Position numbers and translations under genes: made by a program. Shown piece after piece: positions 32,039 through 40,251 of a DNA stretch of 64,000 nt; the stretch's first letter is position 1; the number at the start of each line of letters is the position of its first letter. The DNA is from Prevotella sp. E9-3 (GTDB taxonomy: Bacteria; Bacteroidota; Bacteroidia; Bacteroidales; Bacteroidaceae). Below the pieces are notes generated by a model. It did no database searches. It worked only from the letters and a program-made list of their open reading frames with translations, and was not told the DNA's origin. Where the stretch lies: NCBI RefSeq assembly GCF_022024015.1, contig NZ_CP091786.1, positions 558,001-622,000 of the forward strand. The letters run 5' to 3'.

Positions 32039-33496
32039 TTATTTAAACAATTCTCTTACTACTTCGCGGTCGTCGAAATGGTGTTTCACACCTTTTATTT
32101 CCTGATAGTCCTCATGACCTTTTCCGGCAATAAGGATTACATCACCTTTCTGAGCCAGCATGCAGGCCGTTTTGATAGCTTCCTTACGGTCAACGATGCT
32201 GATTACTTTCTTCATCTGTTTCTGATCCAAACCGGCCAGCATATCGTTGATGATGTCTTGTGGCTCTTCAAAGCGAGGATTGTCGCTGGTGATGATTACA
32301 CGGTCACTCTGTTTTACAGCCTCCTGAGCCATCAATGGGCGTTTTCCTTTATCGCGATTGCCTCCAGCACCACATACGGTGATCACCTTTCCTTCTTTTC
32401 CTTCCAGCACTTCGTGGATGGCTTTCAGCACATTGTCCAAAGCATCTGGTGTATGGGCATAGTCAACAATCGCTGTTACACCCTCCTCTGAACGGATAGG
32501 CTCGAGTCGGCCAGCCACACTCTTCAGCGTACTCATCACTACCAGTATGTCCTCTGGTTGTTTGCCCAACATGACGGCAGCACCGTAAACAGCCAACAAG
32601 TTGCTCACATTGAACTTTCCAATGAACTGTACACCCACCTCGTGACCATCAATTTCCAAATACATACCTTCGAAATGGCATTCCACGATGCGAGCCCTGA
32701 AATCGGCCATTGAACGGATGGAATAGGTCTTTACAGTAGCTTTGCTGTTTTGTACCATGTACATGCCGTTTTTGTCGTCGGCATTGGTGATGGCAAATGC
32801 ATCTTTTGGAAGCATGTCGAAGAAAGCCTTCTTTGCATCGCGGTAGTTCTCTACCGTTTTGTGATAGTCAAGATGATCGCGTGTGAGATTGGTGAACAGC
32901 CCACCTGCAAATTTCAGTCCGCCGATGCGCTTTTGAGCAATGGCATGACTTGAGCACTCCATGAATGCGTATTCGCATCCTGCTTCCACCATTCGGCTGA
33001 GCAGTCTGTTCAGCTCAATTGGGTCGGGAGTGGTGTGGTCGGCAGGGATGGCCTCACCGTCAACATAGTTGCATACCGTAGAGAGTAGGCCACATTTGTG
33101 GCCCATCTTACGGAACATATTATATAATAAGGTGGCGATGGTTGTCTTTCCGTTGGTGCCAGTAACACCTACCAGCTTCAGTTTCTCTGAAGGCTTTCCG
33201 AAGAAAGTGGTGGCTACTTTTCCCACATTGTCTTCTGTAGAGTCAACCTGAACGAAGGTTACATTCTTTTGGTCTTTTGCATTCTGAGGAAGGTCTTCAC
33301 ACAGAATGGCAGCAGCTCCTAATTCGATAGCCTTGTCTATATATTTGTGTCCATCGGTCACAGTTCCTTTGATGGCCACAAACAAATGGCCGGCAGCAAT
33401 GCGCCTTGAATCGATATTAACATCAGTAATATCGATGTCTGTGTTGCCGATGACGTTCAGCGTTTTGATGCTCTGTAGTAGTTCGCTCAGTCTCAT
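32039..33496 (-). CDS. murE: UDP-MurNAc-L-Ala-D-Glu--meso-diaminopimelate ligase
   Basis: A 485-residue ligase adding the third residue. The P-loop [18 protein letters not shown] is near 111, with [14 protein letters not shown] and [12 protein letters not shown]. The signature [10 protein letters not shown] near 405 contains DNPR, the motif associated with meso-diaminopimelate rather than lysine, so the cell wall should be DAP type. It lies 18 bases from the ftsI-type gene. Confidence 0.97.
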   Translation of the reverse strand: MRLSELLQSIKTLNVIGNTDIDITDVNIDSRRIAAGHLFVAIKGTVTDGHKYIDKAIELGAAAILCEDLPQNAKDQKNVTFVQVDSTEDNVGKVATTFFGKPSEKLKLVGVTGTNGKTTIATLLYNMFRKMGHKCGLLSTVCNYVDGEAIPADHTTPDPIELNRLLSRMVEAGCEYAFMECSSHAIAQKRIGGLKFAGGLFTNLTRDHLDYHKTVENYRDAKKAFFDMLPKDAFAITNADDKNGMYMVQNSKATVKTYSIRSMADFRARIVECHFEGMYLEIDGHEVGVQFIGKFNVSNLLAVYGAAVMLGKQPEDILVVMSTLKSVAGRLEPIRSEEGVTAIVDYAHTPDALDNVLKAIHEVLEGKEGKVITVCGAGGNRDKGKRPLMAQEAVKQSDRVIITSDNPRFEEPQDIINDMLAGLDQKQMKKVISIVDRKEAIKTACMLAQKGDVILIAGKGHEDYQEIKGVKHHFDDREVVRELFK

Positions 33497-33514
33497 AAGC
33501 TATATATATTTCTG

Positions 33515-35716
33515 TTATTGTAAAACTAATTCGCAGGTCATTCCCGCGTGGATGGGCATTCCGTATCCGATGCTTTGACTCTTTACCTGTCCTCTGCCTT
33601 TCAAGCGTACTTTCAGGCCGTTTGACTCAAGCAGATATACGGCATCGCGTGCTCCCATTCCAGTTACATCGGGCATACTCTGTTCTGGATGGGCTTCTTT
33701 GGTCAGTTTCACCGATTTCTCGGTGCTTGATGCTTTTCCCCAAATGGGGTTGCCCTTTGCATAATTTCCATTCCATCCGCCGTTGGTGCTCACATTCAAC
33801 TGGTCCAGTACATAGTCTGCAGCCAATATGTTTCCTTTCTTAACTTCAGGAATCATGACGGATGAGGCATCGCGTGCGTCTTCAACGCGAAGTTTTAAGT
33901 ATTGCGCCATCACACCTTCAGAAATCTGGTGGAATACTGCGCCTGCCATACCACCGCCTGATGCGGGCAGTCCTGGCTTTTCCAGACAGACGATACAAGT
34001 GTATTTGGGATTGTCGGCAGGGAAGAAACCTACAAACGACAACCAATACCACATGGTACCAGTCTTGTATCCGCCAACACCCTTAGACACCTGCGCTGTA
34101 CCAGTCTTGCCTGCTACCTTGAACGAGCGTGATCCAGCCTTGCGGCCTAATCCTTGACTAACCACGTGTTCCAGTACAGTCTGCATGGTTTTAATTGCCT
34201 GTGGTTTGGCTATCTGCTGTTTGATGACTTCTGGCTGTGTCTGGTAGATCACCTCACCATCCTTGACAATCTGCTTGATGAAGCGTGGACGCATCATCTT
34301 GCCATCGTTGGCAATCGCATTATAGAAAGCCACTGTGTTGATTGGCGCAATCTGTGTCTCGTAGCCTATTGACATCCAGGGTAGGGTGGTCTTACTCCAA
34401 TACTCGGCCTTGTTGGTAGTCTTGGTGTTTGGCATACGAATCCTTGGAGGCAGATAGCCTACCAGCGGCAGTTTCAAGTCCTCGTTGATGCCCACCCGAT
34501 ACAGTCCCTTTACATATTTCTCAGGGTGCTCGTGATAGAATTTGTCAATGACATAGCTCACACCGATGTTCGAGCTTACTTCCAATGTGCGGGCCACGTT
34601 GATGTCACCATATCCACCGCGGTACCAGTTATGGTCTTTCATGTTGCTTCCATGCATGTTCATGATACCATTGCCGGTATGAATCACATAGCTGGTATCA
34701 ACCACTCCGTCGTCTAATGCTACCAGGAACGAGGCCGTCTTGAATACTGAACCCGGCTCGCAACGATGACTGATGGCTTGGTTTACTATCTCACGGTATT
34801 CGCCATCCTCACATTTTGTCATGTTGACAATAGCTTTTACATCGCCGGTCTTTACCTCCATCAGAATGGCTACGCCCATCGATGCGTTGTCTTTCTTCAA
34901 TTCTTCTATCAGGGCGCGTTCGGCCAGGTCTTGCATGCCCACATCAATGGTAGTCACAATGTCGGCTCCGTCAATAGGAGGCGCTACAGTCACTTTTACG
35001 AATTTGTTGCGCACTTTCTGATGATGAGCAATACCATTTGTGCCACGCAGTATTGAGTCGAACGATAGTTCAAGACCGCATTTAGCCGAGTCTATAGCAC
35101 CGAACATGGTACCTACTGTACGCTGAGCCAGTGAGCCAAACGGGTGGCGGCGGGCATTGAAGTTCTCGGTATGAAATCCGCCTTTGCCTGGTGAAAGACA
35201 GAAAATAGGAAGTTTCGACACCTCTTTATATGTTCCATAGTCTATACGGCGAGGCCAGATAGGCCAGTGGCGGGCACCTACGCTGCCGTCTTTCATCACC
35301 TTGCTACGGCCTTCAAGCAGGTTTTTCTTGAACTCTTCAGCAGTTCGGGTTGGGAATATCTCGTGCAGACTGCTGCAGATGGTGTCGATATTCTCTGCCC
35401 AGAGAGTGTCCAGCTTGTGTATAACGGCGGTGTCCAACGGCTGATTCTTCAATTTGCCAGGTTGGAAATCTATGAATATCTTATACTCGGGAATACTTGA
35501 AGCCATGAGCTGTCCGTCGCAACTGAGAATATTTCCACGGGTAGGCTTCTCGCTGATACTGTCGCGTTTCATCTTTGAAGCCACAACATCCCAGTAGTTC
35601 TTCTTTGCTGTCATAATGTAGCCGGCCTTCGCAATGATGACCATGCCCAGCAGTGTCAGGAATACTGCGACGCTCAGATAGCGTGGAATTACTTTTTTAC
35701 TCTCAAACTTGCTCAT
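33515..35716 (-). CDS. ftsI: Septal transpeptidase (class B PBP) with PASTA domain
   Basis: A 733-residue penicillin-binding protein: one N-terminal membrane helix (about 14-34), a dimerisation domain, then the transpeptidase with active-site SVFK (S323), SSN (381-383) and KTG (537-539). A PASTA domain closes the protein (about 678-733, MPDVTGMGARDAVYLLES). It cross-links septal peptidoglycan with FtsW. A C-terminal PASTA domain is unlike E. coli FtsI and resembles SpoVD/PBP2x-type proteins, as is common in Bacteroidetes. Confidence 0.96.
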   Translation of the reverse strand: MSKFESKKVIPRYLSVAVFLTLLGMVIIAKAGYIMTAKKNYWDVVASKMKRDSISEKPTRGNILSCDGQLMASSIPEYKIFIDFQPGKLKNQPLDTAVIHKLDTLWAENIDTICSSLHEIFPTRTAEEFKKNLLEGRSKVMKDGSVGARHWPIWPRRIDYGTYKEVSKLPIFCLSPGKGGFHTENFNARRHPFGSLAQRTVGTMFGAIDSAKCGLELSFDSILRGTNGIAHHQKVRNKFVKVTVAPPIDGADIVTTIDVGMQDLAERALIEELKKDNASMGVAILMEVKTGDVKAIVNMTKCEDGEYREIVNQAISHRCEPGSVFKTASFLVALDDGVVDTSYVIHTGNGIMNMHGSNMKDHNWYRGGYGDINVARTLEVSSNIGVSYVIDKFYHEHPEKYVKGLYRVGINEDLKLPLVGYLPPRIRMPNTKTTNKAEYWSKTTLPWMSIGYETQIAPINTVAFYNAIANDGKMMRPRFIKQIVKDGEVIYQTQPEVIKQQIAKPQAIKTMQTVLEHVVSQGLGRKAGSRSFKVAGKTGTAQVSKGVGGYKTGTMWYWLSFVGFFPADNPKYTCIVCLEKPGLPASGGGMAGAVFHQISEGVMAQYLKLRVEDARDASSVMIPEVKKGNILAADYVLDQLNVSTNGGWNGNYAKGNPIWGKASSTEKSVKLTKEAHPEQSMPDVTGMGARDAVYLLESNGLKVRLKGRGQVKSQSIGYGMPIHAGMTCELVLQ

Positions 35717-35755
35717 AGTTTTTTCTTTTTCTCCCCTTTGTATTAGTACATATTT

Positions 35756-36202
35756 TTATTGCTCCGGTATATATATTTTGAAAGGTGGCTGATTGCTGCT
35801 GTGAAGCGTACTGTCCTGGTGGGCTCTCAGTACATTGAGTACATGGCTCTCACGACAGCGTTCTGTCAGACTGCTCGAGCTCGACAGAGCCTTGAACTTT
35901 GCATCTGTCAGCTGGTTTTCCAGTTGGGCAATATCAATCATGTCCTGTTGACATTGATAGCGGAAAGCTACATAGACGGTCAGAAAAAGGGCTATCAACA
36001 GACAGAGCCACACCTGTCGGCGCACCATATCGGCCGTAAGCAGATCGCCGCCTAAGATGGTTCGCAGTGACAGAGAACTGGCAGGAGCATCGTCGTCTTC
36101 CGTCACACTCTCTTTCAATTGTCGGAGTGTTGACATAGACTCTTGCTCTTTTGCATCAATCTCAACAATCTTCTGCTTGTCGTTTGGATCCTTTTCTTTC
36201 AT
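35756..36202 (-). CDS. ftsL: FtsL-like division protein
   Basis: A 148-residue protein with a charged N-terminus, one membrane helix (about 64-82, VWLCLLIALFLTVYVAFRY), and a short periplasmic helix (MIDIAQLENQLTDAKFKAL) that could form a coiled coil. Position between rsmH and ftsI and topology are those of FtsL, which joins FtsQ and FtsB to activate FtsWI. Primary-sequence similarity to FtsL is weak in this phylum. The cytoplasmic extension of about 60 residues is longer than in E. coli. Confidence 0.8.
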   Translation of the reverse strand: MKEKDPNDKQKIVEIDAKEQESMSTLRQLKESVTEDDDAPASSLSLRTILGGDLLTADMVRRQVWLCLLIALFLTVYVAFRYQCQQDMIDIAQLENQLTDAKFKALSSSSSLTERCRESHVLNVLRAHQDSTLHSSNQPPFKIYIPEQ

Positions 36203-36219
36203 TCTCTGATTTCGTTTTC

Positions 36220-37158
36220 TTAGTTCTTCTCAGCAATTCTCAATTTTGCACTGCGACTTCGTGGATTCTGTTCCAGTTCATCGGCAGAAGGAGTGATGAC
36301 TTTCTCTATCATTTTGAGTGGTGCATTTACACGACCGAAGAAGTCCTGTTCTACTTTCCCCTCTGCATTGCCCGCTTTCATCATGTTTTTAACTATGCGG
36401 TCTTCTAGCGAATGATAGGTGATCACACTGAGTCGTCCTCCCTTTCCCAATAGTTCTTGCGCACTTGTCAGCATCTCTTTCAGGGCTTCCATTTCGTGGT
36501 TCACCTCTATGCGCATGGCCTGAAACAGTCGGGCGAGGTCTTTCTTCAATTGAGCATTGACAATTGATAATTGAGCATTCTCTTCTATTGCCTCCACTCC
36601 CAGAATCGTCAGCAAATCGCCCGTAGTCTCTATGCTTTTCTTGGCGCGGGCTTTCACGATGGTCTTGGCCAGCTTCCGTGCCTGTTTCAGTTCTCCATAG
36701 ATGTACAGTATGTCGGCCAGTTGCTCTTCGCTGTAGTTGTTAAGAATTTCTGCTGCTGTAGTGCCGGCGCGCTGGTTCATGCGCATATCCAGTGGGGCGT
36801 CATATCTGAACGAGAATCCTCGCTCCTCGTCATCGAAATGATGACTAGAAACTCCCAGATCGGCCAGCAATCCGTCAATGTGATCAACCTTATAGTAGCG
36901 CATCCAGTTTTTGAGGTATCTGAAATTACTCCTTACGAAAGTGAACCTGTCGTCATTGACAATATTTTTCTCGGCATCTGCGTCCTGATCAAAGCTGAAC
37001 AAATGGCCTTTTGGCCCCAATCGACGGAGAATCTCTTTCGAGTGTCCTCCACCGCCGAAAGTTACGTCCACATAAATACCGTTGGGCTGGATAGCCAGCC
37101 CATCGATACTCTCATGCAAAAGCACGGGAACATGATATGTTTCAGCAGTGATAATCAT
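36220..37158 (-). CDS. rsmH: 16S rRNA m4C1402 methyltransferase, carrying a heptamer-repeat insert
   Basis: A 312-residue SAM-dependent methyltransferase acting on the decoding centre of 16S rRNA. VDVTFGGGGHSKEIL is the SAM loop; DGLLADLGVSSHHFDDEERGFSF and LFQAMRIEVNHEMEAL are conserved, and SVITYHSLEDRIVKNMM is near the C-terminus. Near residues 194-205 the sequence ENAQLSIVNAQLKK is encoded by four 7-base repeats (36551-36578) of the same family as the non-coding array at 55717. The gene remains in frame, so the insert is tolerated on a surface loop between conserved blocks. Confidence 0.96.
   Translation of the reverse strand: MIITAETYHVPVLLHESIDGLAIQPNGIYVDVTFGGGGHSKEILRRLGPKGHLFSFDQDADAEKNIVNDDRFTFVRSNFRYLKNWMRYYKVDHIDGLLADLGVSSHHFDDEERGFSFRYDAPLDMRMNQRAGTTAAEILNNYSEEQLADILYIYGELKQARKLAKTIVKARAKKSIETTGDLLTILGVEAIEENAQLSIVNAQLKKDLARLFQAMRIEVNHEMEALKEMLTSAQELLGKGGRLSVITYHSLEDRIVKNMMKAGNAEGKVEQDFFGRVNAPLKMIEKVITPSADELEQNPRSRSAKLRIAEKN
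36551..36578 (-). repeat. Four 7-base repeats inside rsmH
   Basis: On the plus strand the units are TGAGCAT, TGACAAT, TGATAAT and TGAGCAT, in perfect 7-base phase. The same TTGANAA unit forms non-coding arrays at 55717-55751 and, in frame, at 58036-58063. Confidence 0.85.
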
Positions 37159-37166
37159 TGTCGTGC

Positions 37167-37616
37167 TTATATTGATTTGTTCATGATGACTTTTAGCTTC
37201 GCTGCAAATTCTTTTTGTGGCATGAATGGCTGTTCCGTCTTCTCAGATGCCCAGATCTCTATAGTGTCGTCCATGCCAATAAATCTTACCGACTGGTCTA
37301 TTTCCGCTGCCTGTAGCAGTCTTTTTGAAATGAGAAATCGCCCGTTGCTGTCCAAAGTCAGTACCTCGGCCTCGGCCATAAATGCTCTGAGTACCATCTG
37401 TTCCTCTTCGTCCCATTCTGATACCTTTGCAGTAATCTCGTCCAGTCTCTTGTTCCATGCACTTTCGGGGTAGAGTACCAAACATTTTCCATGGACGTCT
37501 GTGCGCAGCACCAGCTGTTCCTCGCCGGCAGTCTGTAGCTGCTTGCGGAATGTGGCGGGCAGGAAAACGCGTCCTTTAGCGTCTGTTTTGGCTTCTACGT
37601 TACCTAAAAATCGCAT
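37167..37616 (-). CDS. mraZ: Transcriptional regulator MraZ
   Basis: A 149-residue protein with two SpoVT/AbrB-like half-domains, including DAKGRVFLPATFRKQL (13-28) and DSNGRFLISKRLLQAA (89-104), the two DxxGR boxes that define MraZ. It binds repeated TGGGN boxes upstream of its own gene; three such boxes lie at 37675-37699. First gene of the dcw cluster, and probable autoregulator of the whole unit. Confidence 0.96.
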   Translation of the reverse strand: MRFLGNVEAKTDAKGRVFLPATFRKQLQTAGEEQLVLRTDVHGKCLVLYPESAWNKRLDEITAKVSEWDEEEQMVLRAFMAEAEVLTLDSNGRFLISKRLLQAAEIDQSVRFIGMDDTIEIWASEKTEQPFMPQKEFAAKLKVIMNKSI

Positions 37617-37656
37617 GCGTAAATATTCAATTTTCTATTAATAGAACTATCGCTTG

Positions 37657-37699
37657 CAAAATTAATAATTTTTCCACCACTATCCCCCACAATTCCCCA
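37657..37699 (-). promoter_or_regulatory. mraZ promoter with three MraZ boxes
   Basis: On the minus strand, TGGGG-N5-TGGGG-N5-TGGTG (37699 to 37675) has the 10-base period of known MraZ sites. Eleven bases further is TAATTTTG (37664-37657), a -7 box. The boxes cover the region where RNA polymerase would contact the -33 element. A 14-base palindrome TTCTATTAATAGAA (37633-37646) lies in the leader. Confidence 0.75.
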
Positions 37700-37875
37700 C
37701 ATTTTTTTATATTTAACATTTTGTAAATATTTAACGTGGTGATGTCATGCTCGTTTTTTTTTGTTAGGAAAGTGGTTATGAAATGCTTTGTCGAACGTAT
37801 TTTGCAGTTCAAAAGTGCTTGTTTTGAGATGTTAGTGTTGAAGAATTGCGTAGGTATCTGATTACTCTTGTGATA

Positions 37876-37933
37876 AATTATAGCTATAATTGTGAAGATT
37901 ATAGCTAAAATTCCGAAAATTATAGCTATAATT
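37876..37933. promoter_or_regulatory. Three palindromes at 21-base spacing (operator-like iterons)
   Basis: AATTATAGCTATAATT is perfect at 37876-37891 and 37918-37933, and a degenerate copy (GATTATAGCTAAAATT) lies at 37897-37912. Start-to-start distances are both 21 bases, two helical turns. They sit in the 518-base gap between divergent mraZ and glsA. The rest of that gap (37700-37875 and 37934-38134) is AT-rich, with a -7 box TAATTTTG at 38087-38094 for glsA and nothing else I can support. Confidence 0.75.
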
Positions 37934-38134
37934 TATTTTGCCTTTTAAGCAGTTGTCCGGTTGTTTCTATTCTGCTGGTCGGCAATAGAATAACTTTTTC
38001 GCTGAAGTTTGAACTTTTTTTAATCGGATAGTGTCGTTTTTTCTACAAAATTTGCTAAAAAACAATCGTGTTTGAAAGTTTTATAGTAATTTTGCAGAGA
38101 TATTCACATAGAGAAAGCAAGTTGTAGCCAACTC

Positions 38135-38962
38135 ATGAGCATTTTAACCGAGAAGACAATTGACATAGAAAATGTTCTGAAAAGCAAGATGGGGCCTAAG
38201 TCAAAGTGGGTGCCCGGTTTTGTTGTCGCCTGGTTGCGTCATATTATTCATGAGGATTGGCTGAACAAATTCCTTTGGGATGCTCGCGACCTTCAAGGAA
38301 CTCCGTGGTTAGAGGCTTCGTTAGACTATCTGGGAACTAAGGTGATAGTTGAAGGTTTGGAGAATCTGCCCGACAAGAACGACGGTAAGTTATACACCTT
38401 TGTTTCCAACCATCCCATGGGTGGTATCGATGGAGTGGCCCTCGGTTCTGTAATAGGTAAGCACTATGACGACCGGTTTCGCTATCTTGTCAACGATTTG
38501 CTCATGAACTTGCCTGGTCTTGCTCCTCTCTGTATTCCCATTAACACCACCACGAAGAAAAGTCGTTCGTTCCCCCAGCTCATTGAAGCCGGATTTCAAG
38601 GCGATTATCACTTGCTGATGTTTCCGGCAGGCTTGTGTTCCCGTCGTCGAAAGGATGTGATATGTGACCTTCCGTGGAAAAAGACTTTCATCACCAAAAG
38701 CGTTGAGTGTCAGCGTGATGTGGTGCCCATCTTCTTCGGTGGCCGTAATAGTGATTTCTTCTATCGCCTGTCCAATTTCAGTGACCGTTATGTGAAGAAA
38801 ATCAATATTGCCATGCTCTTCCTGGTTGATGAGATGTATAAGAATCGTGGCAACACTTTCCATGTGAAAATTGGAAAGCCCATTCCCTGGCAAACCTTCG
38901 ATCAGTCGAAGACACCCCAGCAGTGGGCAGAGTATGTGAAAGAAAAAGTGTATTCGTTATAA
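38135..38962 (+). CDS. glsA: Lysophospholipid-type acyltransferase, probable glycine-lipid O-acyltransferase
   Basis: A 275-residue LPLAT-family protein. The acyltransferase motif NHPMGGIDG (HxxxxD-type) is near residue 91, and a second block MFPAGLCSRRRKD near 170. The partner gene at 38971 encodes an OlsB-like N-acyltransferase; in Bacteroides thetaiotaomicron such a pair, glsB and glsA, makes glycine lipids. By that analogy this protein adds the ester-linked fatty acid. A -7 box is at 38087-38094. The gene pair is separated by 8 bases. Confidence 0.78.
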   Translation: MSILTEKTIDIENVLKSKMGPKSKWVPGFVVAWLRHIIHEDWLNKFLWDARDLQGTPWLEASLDYLGTKVIVEGLENLPDKNDGKLYTFVSNHPMGGIDGVALGSVIGKHYDDRFRYLVNDLLMNLPGLAPLCIPINTTTKKSRSFPQLIEAGFQGDYHLLMFPAGLCSRRRKDVICDLPWKKTFITKSVECQRDVVPIFFGGRNSDFFYRLSNFSDRYVKKINIAMLFLVDEMYKNRGNTFHVKIGKPIPWQTFDQSKTPQQWAEYVKEKVYSL

Positions 38963-38970
38963 CAAAGACA

Positions 38971-39963
38971 ATGGAACAACCCATCATTCAGCCCATCCCC
39001 GTTGAATTGCTCAAAAGTGAACTGACTCCTGAACGCCAGTTGCGTATGACCAATAAAAGTCACAACCAGATTTTTGTCATCACAGCCCATGAGGCACCCA
39101 ATGTGATGCGTGAGATTGGTCGTTTGCGCGAAATCGCCTTCCGTGAAGCTGGTGGAGGCACCGGTAAGGAGTGCGACATCGACGAGTTCGATACTTGCGA
39201 GAATTGCTACAAGCAACTCATTGTGTGGAATCCCGAGGCTGAAGAGATTATAGGCGGTTATCGCTATCTGGAGGGCACGAAATGGCAACTCGATGAAAAC
39301 GGACAACCTATTCTGGCCACCAGCCACATGTTCCATTTCTCAGAGAAGTTTCTGCGTGAATACATGCCATATACAATCGAGCTTGGACGTTCGTTTGTGT
39401 CTTTACCCTATCAGTCTTCCCGTATGGGAGCCAAGAGCCTTTTCGCTCTCGACAATCTTTGGGACGGTCTGGGTGCTCTGACTGTTATTATGCCAAACGT
39501 GAAATATTTCTTTGGCAAGATGACTATGTATCCCAGCTATATCCGTGAGGGACGCGACATGATTCTTTATTTCCTGAAGAAGCATTTCGATGACAAGGAA
39601 AACCTTGTCATTCCCATGCACCCCTTGAAGATAGAAACCGATGAGAATGAGTTGGCCAAGCTCTTTTGCGAGGATGATTTCCGTGAGGATTATCGCATTT
39701 TGAATCGCGAAGTGCGCCGTTTGGGCTACAATATTCCTCCTTTGGTGAATGCCTATATGAACCTGTCGCCCACCATGAAACTCTTTGGCACGGCCATCAA
39801 CTATGGTTTTGGTGATGTTGAGGAAACAGGTATTCTCATAGCTATCGACGAGATTCTTGAAGACAAGCGTGTGCGCCACATTGATTCATTCATTAAGGAA
39901 CATCCTGAGGCATTGAAGATTACCAGCGGAGCCAACAAGGTTATTTATCGCGATAATTATTGA
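38971..39963 (+). CDS. glsB: N-acyltransferase, probable glycine-lipid synthase GlsB
   Basis: A 330-residue GNAT-like/hemolysin-type acyltransferase from the ATG at 38971. The REIAFREAGGGTGKECDIDEFD block and IIGGYRYLEGTKW, then YTIELGRSFVSLPYQ, are typical of the OlsB/GlsB family, which joins a 3-hydroxy fatty acid to an amino acid. With the O-acyltransferase before it this should produce glycine lipids, membrane lipids of gut Bacteroidales important for stress tolerance. Substrate (glycine) is inferred from the family in Bacteroides. Confidence 0.8.
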   Translation: MEQPIIQPIPVELLKSELTPERQLRMTNKSHNQIFVITAHEAPNVMREIGRLREIAFREAGGGTGKECDIDEFDTCENCYKQLIVWNPEAEEIIGGYRYLEGTKWQLDENGQPILATSHMFHFSEKFLREYMPYTIELGRSFVSLPYQSSRMGAKSLFALDNLWDGLGALTVIMPNVKYFFGKMTMYPSYIREGRDMILYFLKKHFDDKENLVIPMHPLKIETDENELAKLFCEDDFREDYRILNREVRRLGYNIPPLVNAYMNLSPTMKLFGTAINYGFGDVEETGILIAIDEILEDKRVRHIDSFIKEHPEALKITSGANKVIYRDNY

Positions 39964-39988
39964 TAACGGCAGTTTCTTGCCAATAGAA

Positions 39989-40030
39989 AAATCAGCGAAT
40001 ATCGATGAAAACATCAATATTCGCTGATTT
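39989..40030. terminator. Terminator between glsB and the small peptide gene
   Basis: Arms 39989-40002 (AAATCAGCGAATAT) and 40017-40030 (ATATTCGCTGATTT) with an inner GATG-AAAA-CATC stem, followed by CTTTTTAG. It serves glsB and, being symmetric, could also stop the converging gene at 40048. Confidence 0.9.
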
Positions 40031-40047
40031 CTTTTTAGTCATAGTAA

Positions 40048-40227
40048 TTACTCCTCATCCCAGAGGTCATTCCAACGTGAGCCGAAGCCTCCGTCAATAG
40101 TCTCATCTGTGGTGACGTTGACCTCCGGATTGTCAGTTTCATTAGACAGTCTTGAACCTGTCATCATCTCTTCTGGATCCATGGCGTCAAACGTCATGTC
40201 TGGAGTGATATATTTTTTCTTTTTCAT
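40048..40227 (-). CDS. Small acidic KKKKY-type peptide
   Basis: A 59-residue peptide beginning MKKKKYITPDMTFDAM and ending GGFGSRWNDLWDEE; an in-frame ATG at 40239 would add four residues. No signal peptide or membrane helix. Short proteins starting MKKKYxxP are common and little understood in Bacteroidales. A second member, cut by the window edge, ends SRGSIWDDEF at 63884. It follows the large secreted protein gene by 24 bases and may share its transcript. Function unknown; a peptide precursor is one possibility. Confidence 0.7.
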   Translation of the reverse strand: MKKKKYITPDMTFDAMDPEEMMTGSRLSNETDNPEVNVTTDETIDGGFGSRWNDLWDEE

Positions 40228-40251
40228 ACTCAACTTCATTTTAGTTTGATA

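Noticed and set aside
36571..37473. A 300-codon plus-strand frame opposite rsmH and mraZ
   Set aside because: It is a shadow of two well-recognised genes on the other strand.
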